63,681 bases of DNA from Bodo saltans (taxonomy: Eukaryota; Euglenozoa; Kinetoplastea; Eubodonida; Bodonidae). The stretch covers positions 24,485 through 88,165 of the forward strand of contig CYKH01001435.1 of assembly GCA_001460835.1 (NCBI GenBank). Direction: 5' to 3'. Made by a program: the position numbers and the translations under genes. Under the pieces are notes generated by a model that ran no database searches, was not told where the DNA came from, and saw only the letters and a list, made by a program, of their open reading frames with translations. Position 1 is the first letter of the stretch, and the number at the start of each line of letters is the position of its first letter. Below, piece after piece: positions 17,686 to 28,359 of the stretch.

Positions 17686-18555
17686 ATTGGTCAAGTCTCG
17701 ACCCCGGATGAAATTCGTGCCGCAGTGTCGGAGGCGGTAGGTTTGGATTGCACCTTTAGCTCTGACTTCCTGTTCCTGCGTTGCTTTCCGCCGGTGTTCT
17801 AGTGGTCTTAATAAGTTTTACGACTTTGGTGTTCGAAGTGCAGCAACAAAGGACTTGTCTGCTAAGCTTAGTAACTCCCACCTCACCTGCTTCTCCCTCC
17901 CTGCGTCCGTGCCAACATAGTGCATGTGCCACTCCCGCGGGCGTTCTACTTGGAATGGGAACACGGAGGATACATCGACTCCCTAGACGACGGTGACGTG
18001 TTTGTCTTTGACTGTGGCATCGACGTGTATATTTTCCAAGGTTCGTCGTGTTCTCCTTTTGAACGTGAGCACGGCCGTCAGTACGGTGAAAAGTTACGTT
18101 CGTCTCGTGCCCAGTGCACTGTACAAGTCGTCACTCAAGAAAACGCACCGGACCGCTTCTGGAAGTCTCTGGGTACGACACGTAAGGTGGGACAGGCCGC
18201 GACGCTGAAGCGCTTAGAGGATTTCCTTCATTCGAACATTAACAGGATGTGGGTGGTCAAGGGCGCCAAGGAGTTTAAGCTGGAAGCGTCAGGGGATGAT
18301 GTATCGGTGTCGGCACTCAAGTCCAACAGTGTCATGATTGTTGACCTGTGCAGTGTGATCTACGTTTGGATCGGCGCCAAAGTGTCGCCGTACAAGGAGC
18401 AGCGTGATGCTGCCCTGCAGCGCGGTGTGGAGTATTTAGAGAAACATAGCGATAAGAAAACACCTCTGATTCGTGTGCTGGAGGGCAATGAGGGTGAAAC
18501 GTTCAAGGACATGATGCCTGGTGGCAGCGACGACGACGAGGATGTGGACTTGTAA
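16942..18555 (+). CDS. Gelsolin/villin-family actin-binding protein, disrupted
   Basis: Gelsolin repeats are visible. Repeat 1 appears twice (16932-17286 and 17331-17685). It shows V-A-V-Y-R-V-E-F, F-F-D-G-D-S-Y-V-V-V and D-I-F-V-W-I-G with T-P-D-E. Repeat 2 starts ~17930 (Y-I-D-S-L-D-D-G-D-V-F-V-F-D-C, V-Y-I-F-Q-G). Repeat 3 starts ~18300 (S-V-M-I-V-D-L-C, I-Y-V-W-I-G-A-K). Gelsolins sever or cap actin filaments in response to calcium. The frame is interrupted between 17740 and 17920, and the second half has no in-frame ATG before 18247, so it is not an independent gene. ATG 17311 (M-G-D-V-N-D-V) is an alternative start that would leave the first repeat copy outside the gene. The product ends in an acidic D-D-D-E-D tail. 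Actin binding is inferred from the family. Confidence 0.75.
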
Positions 18556-18743
18556 TGTCGCCATGAAGATGATTTAAAATGTGCTACCCCTTTCTCTCCT
18601 TCCCCATCTGCCTCCCTATGATCTGCAGTGGTTGTTGTTGTACATGCGTTAAATGCATTGACCAATGGTTTTCGATTGAAGTTACGTTCCTTTCCGTACG
18701 CTGAAATACTTTTCGCTTTATTCTTCTTTGCAGTAACGAACCT

Positions 18744-20201
18744 ATGGCTGCTAGTGCCTCATGGTCCGAGCAGCTTCATCAATTCCTAAATGGTCGGCTC
18801 AGGACAACATCCTATAAACATGCCGTCAAGCAGCACCCCCTTGTTCTCATCCCCCAAGTTCCTCTGCATACGCAGCACATTGTGGATGGCATCGTGCTGG
18901 CCATTGTAGATAGAGGTGATCGATGTGGACGGGAGACGTTTCTTACCATTTGCAACCACCTCAAGTCTTGCTGGGGACGATGGTTACAAGTGATGCAGTA
19001 CGTCACCGAAAACGCAGGCAACTCCATCAGTCATGAGGACAACGATGCCCACCAACAGCGGCGCTTTACGTACGGTGCCATGGCTGCACTACAGGATGTC
19101 CTCCTTGCATGGTACGTTGTCGACGCAGTGCTGAAGCTGCCCCTTCACACACAAGCGAAATCAACTGGGAAGCATGCGCTGCCCCCTCCTGTCGTCTGTT
19201 CGCTACTTCTCGAGGAGCTTGCCACGCTGCTCCCCCACCACATGCCCCTCTTTTGTATGACGACACTTAGCACCAAGTCTCCTGTTATTGTCGCTGCGTT
19301 ACTTGAGTATTGGCACAGATTTGAAGACATGATCACCTCCTGGTACTTGCCAACAATGCACGATACATTGCAGGCAGGGAGTGGTGCTCTGCGCCGATGT
19401 GAGGAAGTGGTGAAACGGCACCTTCTGACCGCTCAAAATCGTGCGACCGATGCAGCGCATTCAGCGCCAGGACTATTGGTGTCTATGTCGACAACTACAA
19501 GCCAAGGCATCGTCCGTGGTTCAGCTCGCACGGATCTCATGAGCATCATCCGCAATGCTTTAGCGGGGGGCTCCACTCAGCATCATGATGGGCCTTCTAA
19601 TGCAGCAGCAGCAAGCACCAGCAGTGCTGCGGGCCCCGCCAGCAGCGCTGGGAGGCCGACGGGTAAAGCCCTTGTGGACATATTCATTCAACAAGCATTT
19701 GAGAGATCACGAACGGCGCTAAGCTGCAAACAATGTGGCGCGTTGTTTCCATCGGAGGGTGGACTGATGAGTCACTACGCCACTCACTTCTCCACGAAAG
19801 AGCAGCGAGACACCGACACTGCTGTAAGGCTGCGATTCCCCTCCGTTGAGGATGCGTTGCAGCATTGCCCGTTTACAAGTCGCCATGCAGGCGGTGCATC
19901 TTCGCAAGCCGTGAAGTTCTTCTGCAAGACAACTGAGGCGCATAAGCCCTTCTTTTTGCCAACGGTGGCTGTGCGCAAGCCTGAGTTGGGCGACGACGGT
20001 GAGAGAGGAAGCGCAAGTTCTGCAAAACGACCTCGAGGAACCGAGGGTGTTGTGATTACAGACATCGCCACTATGTACCATTGCGTTGTGTGTCGGGAAA
20101 CGATTCGACCGATGCAAGATGTGTTCTCCCGAGACTGGGTGTTGCCGCACTGCGTTCAAGCAGGCTCAGGCGTGGCACATGAGGGGTGCCGTGTGGCGTA
20201 A
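18744..20201 (+). CDS. Pcf11-like pre-mRNA cleavage/polyadenylation factor (putative)
   Basis: 485 residues from ATG 18744, just after an acceptor (TTTGCAG ending 18733). The N-terminal ~210 residues are helical and resemble a CTD-interacting domain: the Y-V-V-D-A-V-L-K-L helix corresponds to Y-L-L-D-S-I-V-K-N, with a later A-L-L-E-Y-W helix. A Ser/Ala-rich linker follows. Then comes a C2H2-type finger (C-K-Q-C-G-A-L-F with H-Y-A-T-H) and a C-terminal C-V-V-C ... H-E-G-C module. A CID followed by two zinc modules is the Pcf11 layout. Pcf11 joins CLP1 in cleavage factor II and bridges the RNA polymerase II tail to 3'-end cleavage. In kinetoplastids polyadenylation is coupled to trans-splicing of the next gene. 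A CLP1-like gene lies 14 kb downstream. The assignment rests on motif order, not alignment. Confidence 0.55.
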   Translation: MAASASWSEQLHQFLNGRLRTTSYKHAVKQHPLVLIPQVPLHTQHIVDGIVLAIVDRGDRCGRETFLTICNHLKSCWGRWLQVMQYVTENAGNSISHEDNDAHQQRRFTYGAMAALQDVLLAWYVVDAVLKLPLHTQAKSTGKHALPPPVVCSLLLEELATLLPHHMPLFCMTTLSTKSPVIVAALLEYWHRFEDMITSWYLPTMHDTLQAGSGALRRCEEVVKRHLLTAQNRATDAAHSAPGLLVSMSTTTSQGIVRGSARTDLMSIIRNALAGGSTQHHDGPSNAAAASTSSAAGPASSAGRPTGKALVDIFIQQAFERSRTALSCKQCGALFPSEGGLMSHYATHFSTKEQRDTDTAVRLRFPSVEDALQHCPFTSRHAGGASSQAVKFFCKTTEAHKPFFLPTVAVRKPELGDDGERGSASSAKRPRGTEGVVITDIATMYHCVVCRETIRPMQDVFSRDWVLPHCVQAGSGVAHEGCRVA

Positions 20202-20319
20202 CGTTTTTCCTTGACTTGTTTAACAACTTCGTTTTTGTCTCGGGGAGGAGCTTGCCTTTTTGTTTGTTTGATAGCCTTTGTAACGGTACTTGAGAAGCAT
20301 CTTAAGTGCATTACTCATC

Positions 20320-23300
20320 ATGGCCCCTAAGAAGAATTTCCAAACAAGCAAGCCGACCACAACAAGCACGAACGCCCCTAAGCCTTCGGCTGCGGCGCCC
20401 ACCGGTGGTGCAACCAGCAACACTGCAGGCGGTACTCAGTGGTCCAACGACGGTAGTGCTGCTGGCGGCAACGTGCTGTCTTGGTTAGCGCAAAAGACCA
20501 ACGCACCGACAGCCGGCGCGGCCGCTGCGCAGCCCACGTCGAAGGGTGCGATCGAGTACTTCAAGCAACAGCAACAGCCTGCAGCTGGAGGCGCTGTTCC
20601 AAGGCCTCGCTCACAGCAGCATGCCGACCCGACGGCACCGGCTGCTCCACCTGCACCAAAAGCAACTCCAGGAATCGGTTCCATTTCAGAGTTGGCTAAG
20701 CTCTTCCCCCAGCACACTGCTCAAGGCGGCCAAGCAAAGAAAGCGGCAGCACAGCAGCCCTCCACACTTCCGCAGCAGCAGCGAGTAGAGCAGGCAATGT
20801 TCACACCGCCAGGTGGCCCAAAGTCACGCGCAGCTCCCCCTCCCCCTCAACAACCACTCCCTGCAGCGCAGAGCGCTCCATCCGCCGACGCGGCTCCACA
20901 GACTCGTGCACAACGCCAGCAGGATGCCAAGAATCAAAAGAAGAATCAGCGGCAGCAACGTGGTGCTCAGCAATTTGAGGAGGCGCGCGCCAAGGCTGAG
21001 AAAGCGGAGCAGGAACATCAGAAGCGCCTCGAGACAGACGAAGAGTACCGCAAAGGCTTCGAGGACTTCAAACAGTTCCAAAAGACCCAACAGGCCACTC
21101 AAGCGCAGTTTTTTGCTCAGTACGAGCACCAAGAGCAACTCCGTGTTGCACAATTTCAGCAGGAGCGACTGGATATTCCCGTGATTCTTGACCTGGTAGA
21201 GCAGCATGATGTGGTGTTTATTTGCACGGACACTGGAAGTGGAAAGTCAACTTCCATTCCCAAGGCATTGTTGGAGGCGAACAACACTAACAGGATTGTG
21301 AGTACGCAACCCCGGCGCACAGCAACCGCGGCAATCGCGAACCGCGTCGCTAGCCTTCGCCGCGAGCGTGTTGGTGATGACGTTGGCTACTGGATTCGCG
21401 GCGAAAAGCGCGGCGATGACCAAACTCGCCTCTGGTACATGACTAGCTACACTCTTCTCCTTCACTTGTTGAACCATCCCCTGAACCCTCCGTTTACGCA
21501 CATTATCCTGGACGAGTTCCATGAGCGCCAGCCTGACGTAGAAGTGACAGTGGCATTGCTCAAGTTGTGCCTTTTGCACAAGACAGCCAAGTTTAAGCTG
21601 ATTCTCATGAGCGCGACTCTGAACACGGATGATTGGCAGACGTACTTTGACGGGCTGACGGTTGCCACATACAAGCAGAGTGAGCCGGAGCATCCCATCC
21701 ACGACTACTTCATGGAGGATGTTTGCAGCATGCTCGGCATGCCCCATGTGCCGCCTATTGGCCTCACCCAGAATGTCGTCGATCAGCAACTCCTCGAGAA
21801 GCACCTCTTCACCGCCCAGAATCTGATCATGAACTTAAACCACTGCGTCAACCCCGAGCACAGCATTCTTGTGTTCCTCCCTGGACGCGCTCAAGTAGAA
21901 CACTTCCAAATGTGGTTAGAGATGTCCCTCTCTCACCGCGTGGATATTATCCCGTGGCACAGTGCTGTCGAGCTCAACGTCATCGAGGCCGCCATTCAAC
22001 GCCGCCCGTATGGCAAGCAGAAGATTTACCTGGCAACTGATATTGCCGAGGTCTCCATCACTCTGCCGGACGTTGTGTTTGTGATCGACTTGGTGCTCGT
22101 CAAGCGCCCTCAGATTCAACTCTCGCAGCCCGCCACTGTCATGTACCCCCCTCTGGTGGTGCAATGGATCAGCAAGGGTAGCGTCGCCCAGCGTCGTGGT
22201 CGTGTGGGCCGCGTGCAGCAAGGTTTCTACTTCTGTTTGCTCTCGTCCCCCCTTCTGCGACTGTTGCCAGACCACTCGGCCCCTCCTATTGAAAATTCCC
22301 GCATTGATGAGCTTGCCCTCCACGCCCTTCAGCTGGTGTCCAATCCGGCCGCTATCTTCAGTATCTGCCGAGGACAGCCCCTTGTACAGAGCATCGTGAA
22401 CGCCATGTCCACCCTCACCCAATTAGGATGCATTGTCAAGAAGGACGGGCCCCACAGTGCCACGGAGCGAATTGAGGAGGTCCACACGAACGGCAGCTGG
22501 AGTCCCCTTATTCTGGAGGAGGCCAACAAGATTGTTGCAGAGGAGACTGGTGCTACCATTGAGGAGTACGAATTTACCTTCATCGGTCGTCTCTTGCAGC
22601 TGATCCCTGTCAGTCCCCAGCAAGGCATGCTAGTCTTTTACGGCTTTATGTCGGGCTTAGAGTCCCTGATGATCCTTGCCGCCGCTGTGACGAGTAGCCT
22701 GTCTCCCTTCCAGATTGTCCAGGAGCAGCAGCAGCCGCAGCAGCAGCAACGTGGCCGCAAGAAGCAGAACTATGACTCCGTGTCCCGCTCGATGGAGCAG
22801 ACGGAGCAGGTGATGAAGGATATGACGGGCAGTGGCCTCCGCAGTGATATCGTTGCGATTATGGGTGCGGTCATCAAGTTCCGTCTGCAGCTCAATGAGC
22901 ACGGAGCTGAGAGCCCAGCACTTCGCGTGTGGTGCCGCCAGAATCACTTGTCACTCGAGAAGTTATTTGCCATTGTCGACCTTGACGCCCACATCAAGTT
23001 CGAGCTGTCCACCTTTATTCCCTTCCGTGACGTCAGCGATCCACAGGTGCTGCTCTCCCAATTCGAGAAGGCTGCACCGATGGTAATGATTCTCACAAAC
23101 GTCGCCTTCGCCGCACATGCGCTGGAGGTGACCAGCGAAGGCAGCACCTATGCTGCCACGAAGGAAGGTGCAGTAGGTTTGTTTACGGACCTTCGTGCCG
23201 TTCCTGACCTGCACTCCCCCAGCTGCCTCCGTTGGGAGCAGGGCGATATCGTCGTCCCGGTCTCCATCTCCCTCCACTACACGAGGATGCTGGTGAGCTT

Positions 23301-23733
23301 CTCCAACGCCAACCGATCCCCTAAGGAATTCTGGCTCTCTGTCCTCCTCTTCTCCCATCACGTCGACTACGCCATGTTTAGCGACGATCAGGGTATGTAT
23401 GGTGTCTTCCGCCTCACCTACTGCGGCCGCTCTCGCCACGTGGAGGTGGATGGCCAAACTGCTCAGCTGGTGGTGGAGTTCCGCAAGCTGCTCTCCAACG
23501 TCTGCGCAACGCTTCGACTTCGTTACAGCCACAAGGACCAATTTGAAGAGGACTTTGACAACGAGGTGCTTGCTCCCCGTGGCCTGCAGACACTTGTTGC
23601 CCAGCAACGTGAAGTCATGTCTCAACTTGCCGGGAATTTCTTCGGCCCTCGCTTGGAGCAGATTGACATCTACGAGGTGGAGCACGAAGACGATGACCTG
23701 GACACCACGTCACTCCTGAGCTTTAAGATTTAA
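20320..23733 (+). CDS. DEAH/RHA-family RNA helicase
   Basis: 1137 residues from ATG 20320 (the longer frame starts at a non-ATG codon). Residues 1-210 are Ala/Pro/Gln-rich low complexity. A charged helix (~215-265) precedes the core. Motifs: I T-G-S-G-K-S-T (~305), Ia Q-P-R-R-T-A, II D-E-F-H-E-R (~397; DEFH rather than DEAH), III S-A-T-L (~431), V A-T-D-I-A-E-V-S-I, and VI Q-R-R-G-R-V-G-R (~624). The following ~150 residues match the winged-helix/HA2 region (L-T-Q-L-G, then G-R-L-L-Q-L-I-P-V-S-P-Q-Q-G). Around 22720-22760 a CAG-rich Gln stretch interrupts it. Such enzymes unwind or remodel RNA and RNPs with NTP hydrolysis. The exact role (splicing, ribosome, mitochondrial editing) cannot be told. 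The frame is intact. Confidence 0.9.
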   Translation: MAPKKNFQTSKPTTTSTNAPKPSAAAPTGGATSNTAGGTQWSNDGSAAGGNVLSWLAQKTNAPTAGAAAAQPTSKGAIEYFKQQQQPAAGGAVPRPRSQQHADPTAPAAPPAPKATPGIGSISELAKLFPQHTAQGGQAKKAAAQQPSTLPQQQRVEQAMFTPPGGPKSRAAPPPPQQPLPAAQSAPSADAAPQTRAQRQQDAKNQKKNQRQQRGAQQFEEARAKAEKAEQEHQKRLETDEEYRKGFEDFKQFQKTQQATQAQFFAQYEHQEQLRVAQFQQERLDIPVILDLVEQHDVVFICTDTGSGKSTSIPKALLEANNTNRIVSTQPRRTATAAIANRVASLRRERVGDDVGYWIRGEKRGDDQTRLWYMTSYTLLLHLLNHPLNPPFTHIILDEFHERQPDVEVTVALLKLCLLHKTAKFKLILMSATLNTDDWQTYFDGLTVATYKQSEPEHPIHDYFMEDVCSMLGMPHVPPIGLTQNVVDQQLLEKHLFTAQNLIMNLNHCVNPEHSILVFLPGRAQVEHFQMWLEMSLSHRVDIIPWHSAVELNVIEAAIQRRPYGKQKIYLATDIAEVSITLPDVVFVIDLVLVKRPQIQLSQPATVMYPPLVVQWISKGSVAQRRGRVGRVQQGFYFCLLSSPLLRLLPDHSAPPIENSRIDELALHALQLVSNPAAIFSICRGQPLVQSIVNAMSTLTQLGCIVKKDGPHSATERIEEVHTNGSWSPLILEEANKIVAEETGATIEEYEFTFIGRLLQLIPVSPQQGMLVFYGFMSGLESLMILAAAVTSSLSPFQIVQEQQQPQQQQRGRKKQNYDSVSRSMEQTEQVMKDMTGSGLRSDIVAIMGAVIKFRLQLNEHGAESPALRVWCRQNHLSLEKLFAIVDLDAHIKFELSTFIPFRDVSDPQVLLSQFEKAAPMVMILTNVAFAAHALEVTSEGSTYAATKEGAVGLFTDLRAVPDLHSPSCLRWEQGDIVVPVSISLHYTRMLVSFSNANRSPKEFWLSVLLFSHHVDYAMFSDDQGMYGVFRLTYCGRSRHVEVDGQTAQLVVEFRKLLSNVCATLRLRYSHKDQFEEDFDNEVLAPRGLQTLVAQQREVMSQLAGNFFGPRLEQIDIYEVEHEDDDLDTTSLLSFKI

Positions 23734-24034
23734 CTGTCCAGCATTATGATGAGACGGTTTTATGTCGTTTTTCTTTTCCAAAGTGATGTTTCGCAAAGAC
23801 GCGTGGGTGTCGTCCCACTTGTGTGTGATAGAGGTAAAGCGGACTGCGGTGTTGCCGCGTCTGGAGGAGAGGGAAGAGTTGACTAGGACACTTTAATTGA
23901 AATCAAAGAAAACACCCCAATACCACAAAAATTATGGCGAATCCCTTTTCATGCGGCTGTGACCTAGGAAGTTTGCTTATCAGCTGTCAACCTTTTCTTT
24001 CTCTCTTCTCACTTGTGATTGGCTTACAGCAGAC

Positions 24035-25827
24035 ATGAAAGGCAACAAAAAGAGGCCGCGTGATGGAGCCGGTAGCGAGACTACGCACGTTCCAGCTGCT
24101 GCCAGTACCGCAAACACCGAGAAGTATGACGCGTTTTTCCAGTTTTTACTCGGCGTTACTGAAAGGGAGTTCTTTCACACGTATTTTGAAAAGAAGCCCC
24201 TGCATTTTAAGCGTAGTGGCCCGGCAGATTTTTTCCGAAATACCACTCCACCGCTTTGCTCGAGTCCACTGCAGTGGTCTGGAGACCTGATGCGACGTGT
24301 GTGCCGAGACAAGAGTCTGATGTTCACTACCGACATTAACATTGTAAAGTACAAGCAAGATGAGAAAAAGCGAGTCCCTTTTCAACTATCTGGGCGTGTG
24401 GACGAACCAACGCTTTCAGCATGCATCAAGGAGGGATGGAGTGTGAGGTTCCTTCGCCCGCATGAGCACAGCCCTAGCATGGCGGAGTTTGTCTCCACTA
24501 TCGAGGAGGTGTTTCAGTGCAGCTCTGGTGTGAACAGCTATTGGACGCCGAAGGGCAGCCAGGGGTTTGCTCCGCACTACGACGACGTGGATGTGTTTCT
24601 CCTTCAACTGGAGGGATCAAAGCGTTGGAGGCTGCACGAGGCGCCGCTTCCTTCGGACCGTCTTAGTAGGCACAGCAGTGAGGACTACAAACCTAATGAG
24701 ATCGGTCCTGCCATGATCACAACAACCCTCCGTGCTGGGGATGTACTTTACATGCCACGCGGTACTGTTCACCAAGGCGACACCTACGCGACGGATCCTC
24801 AGGAGGATTCTCTGCACGTGACCTTCTCCGCGTTTCAAATGCACAGCATGGCCGACATGCTCCTCCGGATCACTCAGTTTCAGATAGAGACGTTGGCAGC
24901 CAATAACGTCGATTGGCGGCTCTCCTTCAACTGGAGGGATCAAAGCGTTGGAGGCTGCACGAGGCGCCGCTTCCCTCGGACCGTCTCAGTAGGCACAGCA
25001 GTGAGGACTACAAACCTAATGAGATCGGTCCTGCCATGATCACAACAACCCTCCGTGCTGGGGATGTACTTTACATGCCACGCGGTACTGTTCACCAAGG
25101 CGACACCTACGCGACGGATCCTCAGGAGGATTCTCTGCACGTGACCTTCTCCGCGTTTCAAATGCACAGCATGGCCGACATGCTCCTCCGGATCACTCAG
25201 TTTCAGATAGAGACGTTGGCAGCCAATAACGTCGATTGGCGGCGTGGTGTGCCGCGGTCGTGGTTCCGGACGCTTGGAGCAGCCTATGGACGTGGGTTTG
25301 CGGAAGAGACTGGTGTCTGCGCACTGCATCCTCAAGATGCATCGGTACGAGCAGCGAACCTAAAGCGTATCCGCACTCTCGTCACAGAATTAAACGATGC
25401 CCTTCAAAGCGCCGCTGCCATCGACAACGGCGTGGATCGCTATGCCCTTGATGTTCTTGCGAAGGCCCAACCACCCGTAGCCACAAGCGGCCTGAATGCC
25501 ACTGTTGAGTATCCGACGTTGACGATTGATCACTGCGTAAAGCTCGCGTCGTCCAATTGTCTGCGCCTCGTCATGTACGTTCCAGAGGAGGCGCAAGTGT
25601 TCCACAATGGGCACAACAGCCGAGTGTGCTTGGAAACCTCTCTTGGCCATCTACGATTTGAGCGTGAGTTCGCTGCTGCGGTGGCGACGTTGATGTCGTC
25701 GTTTCCTACTGCCGTACGTGTTGGTGACCTGCCAATGCCATTTGAGGAGGAGCAAGACGCTAACGACAATCGGCTGCTGCTTGTTCAGTCATTGCTCGAA
25801 GCGCGAGTTTTGGTAGTTGCAAAGTGA
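24035..25827 (+). CDS. NO66/RIOX1-type JmjC ribosomal oxygenase, broken by a 323-bp duplication
   Basis: ATG 24035 follows an acceptor-like TTACAG. The N-terminus has F-F-H-T-Y-F-E-K-K-P-L and later S-V-R-F-L-R-P. The JmjC core has P-H-Y-D-D-V-D-V-F (iron-binding H-x-D, residue ~181), L-Q-L-E-G-S-K-R-W, and D-V-L-Y-M-P-R-G-T-V-H-Q (distal His). The C-terminal winged-helix part ends with V-R-V-G-D-L-P as in human NO66. These enzymes hydroxylate a His in a large-subunit ribosomal protein in the nucleolus, using 2-oxoglutarate and iron. A 323-bp tandem copy of the catalytic core (24599-24921, repeated 24922-25244) shifts the frame. The 5' frame therefore stops at 25039 and the 3' part resumes in another frame from the second copy. 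With one copy removed the two parts would form a normal-length protein. Confidence 0.85.
24599..25244 (+). repeat. 323-bp tandem duplication in the NO66-like gene
   Basis: Bases 24599-24921 and 24922-25244 are direct copies. I find only two differences (near 24654 and 24665 in copy one). The unit length is 2 modulo 3 and therefore breaks the reading frame at the junction. Confidence 0.92.
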
Positions 25828-26011
25828 AGAAAATTGTGGATCTGGATCGGTTAACCGTGTGCGCGCTTGTGGCTCACATCAAAACTCAATTGTCGTGTTT
25901 TTCCTGTTGATGTTGAATTTATGCATTTCTTGAATGGACAGTTGAGTTCCAACGCATACTCTACTCTCTTGAACTTGACTTATGCAGTAGAACACGCATT
26001 AGAGAACACAC

Positions 26012-28359
26012 ATGGCAGCAGCAACCAATGGCTACGATGCCGGTGTAGACGTCCTTCCGTTGCACCTCATGAACGGAACCAACAAGCAGCTCTCCGCTCA
26101 GATTGCCCACTTCGAGGGGGAAGCAGACAAGGCGCAGTTGGAGTCTGACGAGCACCGTGATCGTCTCAAGTTTATGCAAGACCACTTAGGAAACGTGAAG
26201 GCAGAAATCCTTAACACGCAAGCCTTGTACGAAGCCAAGCGACGTGAAGTCCAATCAGAGGACCACATGTGTCAGCTTGCGGAGCGTGAGCGTGGCCGTC
26301 TCAAGCAGCACCTGGCCAATTTAGAGGTTCGCAAGTCAGAACTTCAGGAGAAGCTGGATGCCGTGCAGAACCGCATCTTCCAAGGCAACCTGCGGATGGA
26401 CGAATTCAAGGCAGCGATGAATTTCAACCAAGAAGAACTTGAACAGTGGGACTTGGCCCGAAAGCAAAAAGAAGACGACGGCGCTGTCATCAACCGTTAT
26501 CAAAAAGCGGACGAGGCCAAGACTCGTGATTTGACGTTCACCGTAGAGAAACTTTCCAAGCAAGTCCAACGAAAGCGTGATGAGCTTGAGGAGGAAGTCA
26601 CAGCTACCCGTGCAGCCCAAATGGAGCTTGACAAGAGTGCCGAGGACTACAAAGTGGTGCACCAAGAGCGCCAGTACCTGCTGAAGCAGTGGGAGGAGGC
26701 TGTGATGGCGATGCATCAACGCGACAATGCCATCAAGGCTGCTGGAGATCGTTACCAGGAGGGGAAACAGTGGCTCCAGAAACGTGCGAATCAACTGAAA
26801 GCACGAGCTGAATTCCATGAGCTCGAGGTCACGAACACTGCGGAGCTACGGTCGAAGATTTCTCAGGAGGAACGCGTGCTTTCCAAGTACCGCGAGGACT
26901 TTGGTGTGCTGGAGAAGCACCTTCGTGACCTCGAGGACGAAGTGGATGTTGTCCGCAACACACTGAGCAAAGCACAATCCGACAAGTCCCGACTCTCTGC
27001 GAACCGTGACTCCCTGACCAACAAGCGCAACGAGAAGGAAAACCAGTTCAACCGCATGCAGAAGCAACACGAGCAGGTGATGAGCAAGAGTTGCTGTACA
27101 CCATTGAGTTTAACGTCCAACAAATGGAGCGCAAGGTCAACCGTGCAAAGGGAGAGCGCACCGAGGAGGAGAAGCGTGAGCTGCAAGAAAAGATTGAGAT
27201 GCTTCAGAAGATGTACGACGACCTTGGCAAGCAGCACACAGTCCTCGAGACGCAGGTGAAGCGTGTTCACGAGGAGCTTCGTCAGACTCGTCACGATACG
27301 AATCGCCTTGAGAAGGAGAAGAAGACGACCAATGATCGCCTGCTCGAGCTCACCCTGGAGAATGAGAGCTGCACGATTGAGCTGGGTAAGTTGACCAAGT
27401 CCAAGGACGAGAGTCTAGTGCAGGCTGACGTGCTGAAGCTGCAGGTAGAGCGTCTGAAGAAGCTCCTCACAAACCGAGGAGGAGAGTTGATGGGCCTGGA
27501 GAACCGGAAGGAGCAGCTGAGCATCACAATTGCTGAGCGTGAGGAGGAAATCAAAATGCATCATGAAATCCTCCGTATGGAGGCTAAGACCGCCGAAGAT
27601 GAGCGCCGTGCGATTGCCTCTGAACTTGTCGACCGGTCGAAGCAAGTCGTGCAGCTCAAGAACCGCTTTGAAGTGCTCATGGGCCGCATGGACACCGACG
27701 CTGGACAAATGACACACGCCCAGCACATCGTCAAAACTGCAAAGGAACGTGAAGAGCTGCAGACGTACGGTGATACGTTGGATGGAGACATCAAAAAGGC
27801 GGAGCGCGAGCTCCGAAAGATCGACAAGACCATCGCAACTCTTCGAGGCTCGAATTCTAAGTTCAAGCATCAATTCACCAAAGTCACGGAGGGCGACGAC
27901 ACTCTGGTGCAGCAGAAACTACTGCAGCAGAAGAACAAGGAGCTGCAGGCAATAGTGAACCGTCGCACCAACGAAATGAAAGATTTCCTACGGACTGAGG
28001 TGTCTAAAATGTCTGAGCTTCAGGACCGTCAGAATGACAAGGCGGAGCTCGAGGCTGGCATTGCCCAACTGGAGGTCCAGCGAGTCGCATTAGACAAAGA
28101 AATTGAAGAGCAGCGGGAGTTGGTAGCTCGTTACGACGTCGCCATCGGAAAGTCCCGGCGCACCACCGAAACCGAAATTGTGAAGGATATTGAGTTGTTA
28201 GAGGAGGAAGAAAAACAAGTGTCTCTGGTGCGCCTTCTCATGCAAGTTGCCCAGAATCACGGAGAAGAGGTGTTCCGGGTGGTGGAGGGCACTCTTCACC
28301 GCAGCGGGATTGAGGTCCCAGCTGATTCTTTTGGCGGTGATGAGGGTGGCGATGAGTAG
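26012..28359 (+). CDS. CCDC39: CCDC39/FAP59 axonemal ruler protein, with internal deletion
   Basis: Nearly all of this ~770-residue product is predicted coiled coil. It aligns from memory along its length with vertebrate CCDC39: V-H-Q-E-R-Q-Y-L-L-K-Q-W-E against I-H-N-E-R-Q-E-L-I-K-Q-W-E, Q-Q-M-E-R-K-V-N-R against Q-Q-V-E-R-R-M-S-R, and L-K-N-R-F-E-V-L against L-K-N-R-Y-E-I-L. CCDC39 with CCDC40 forms the 96-nm ruler that places inner dynein arms and radial spokes on ciliary doublets. The gene is split between two frames (to ~27080, then from ~27082). Compared with the family, roughly 85-90 residues seem to be missing at the join, so the break looks like a deletion and not a single-base change. 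Start ATG 26012; stop TAG 28357-28359. Confidence 0.85.

Noticed and set aside
17741-17920. Possible cis-intron of 180 bases in the gelsolin gene (GT at 17741, pyrimidine tract, TAG at 17920) that would restore the frame.
   Set aside because: Kinetoplastids have almost no cis-introns. The donor is a weak GTTTGG. Another frame of the stretch is coding-like (K-F-Y-D-F-G-V-R-S-A-A-T-K-D). Frame changes explain it equally well, as in neighbouring genes.
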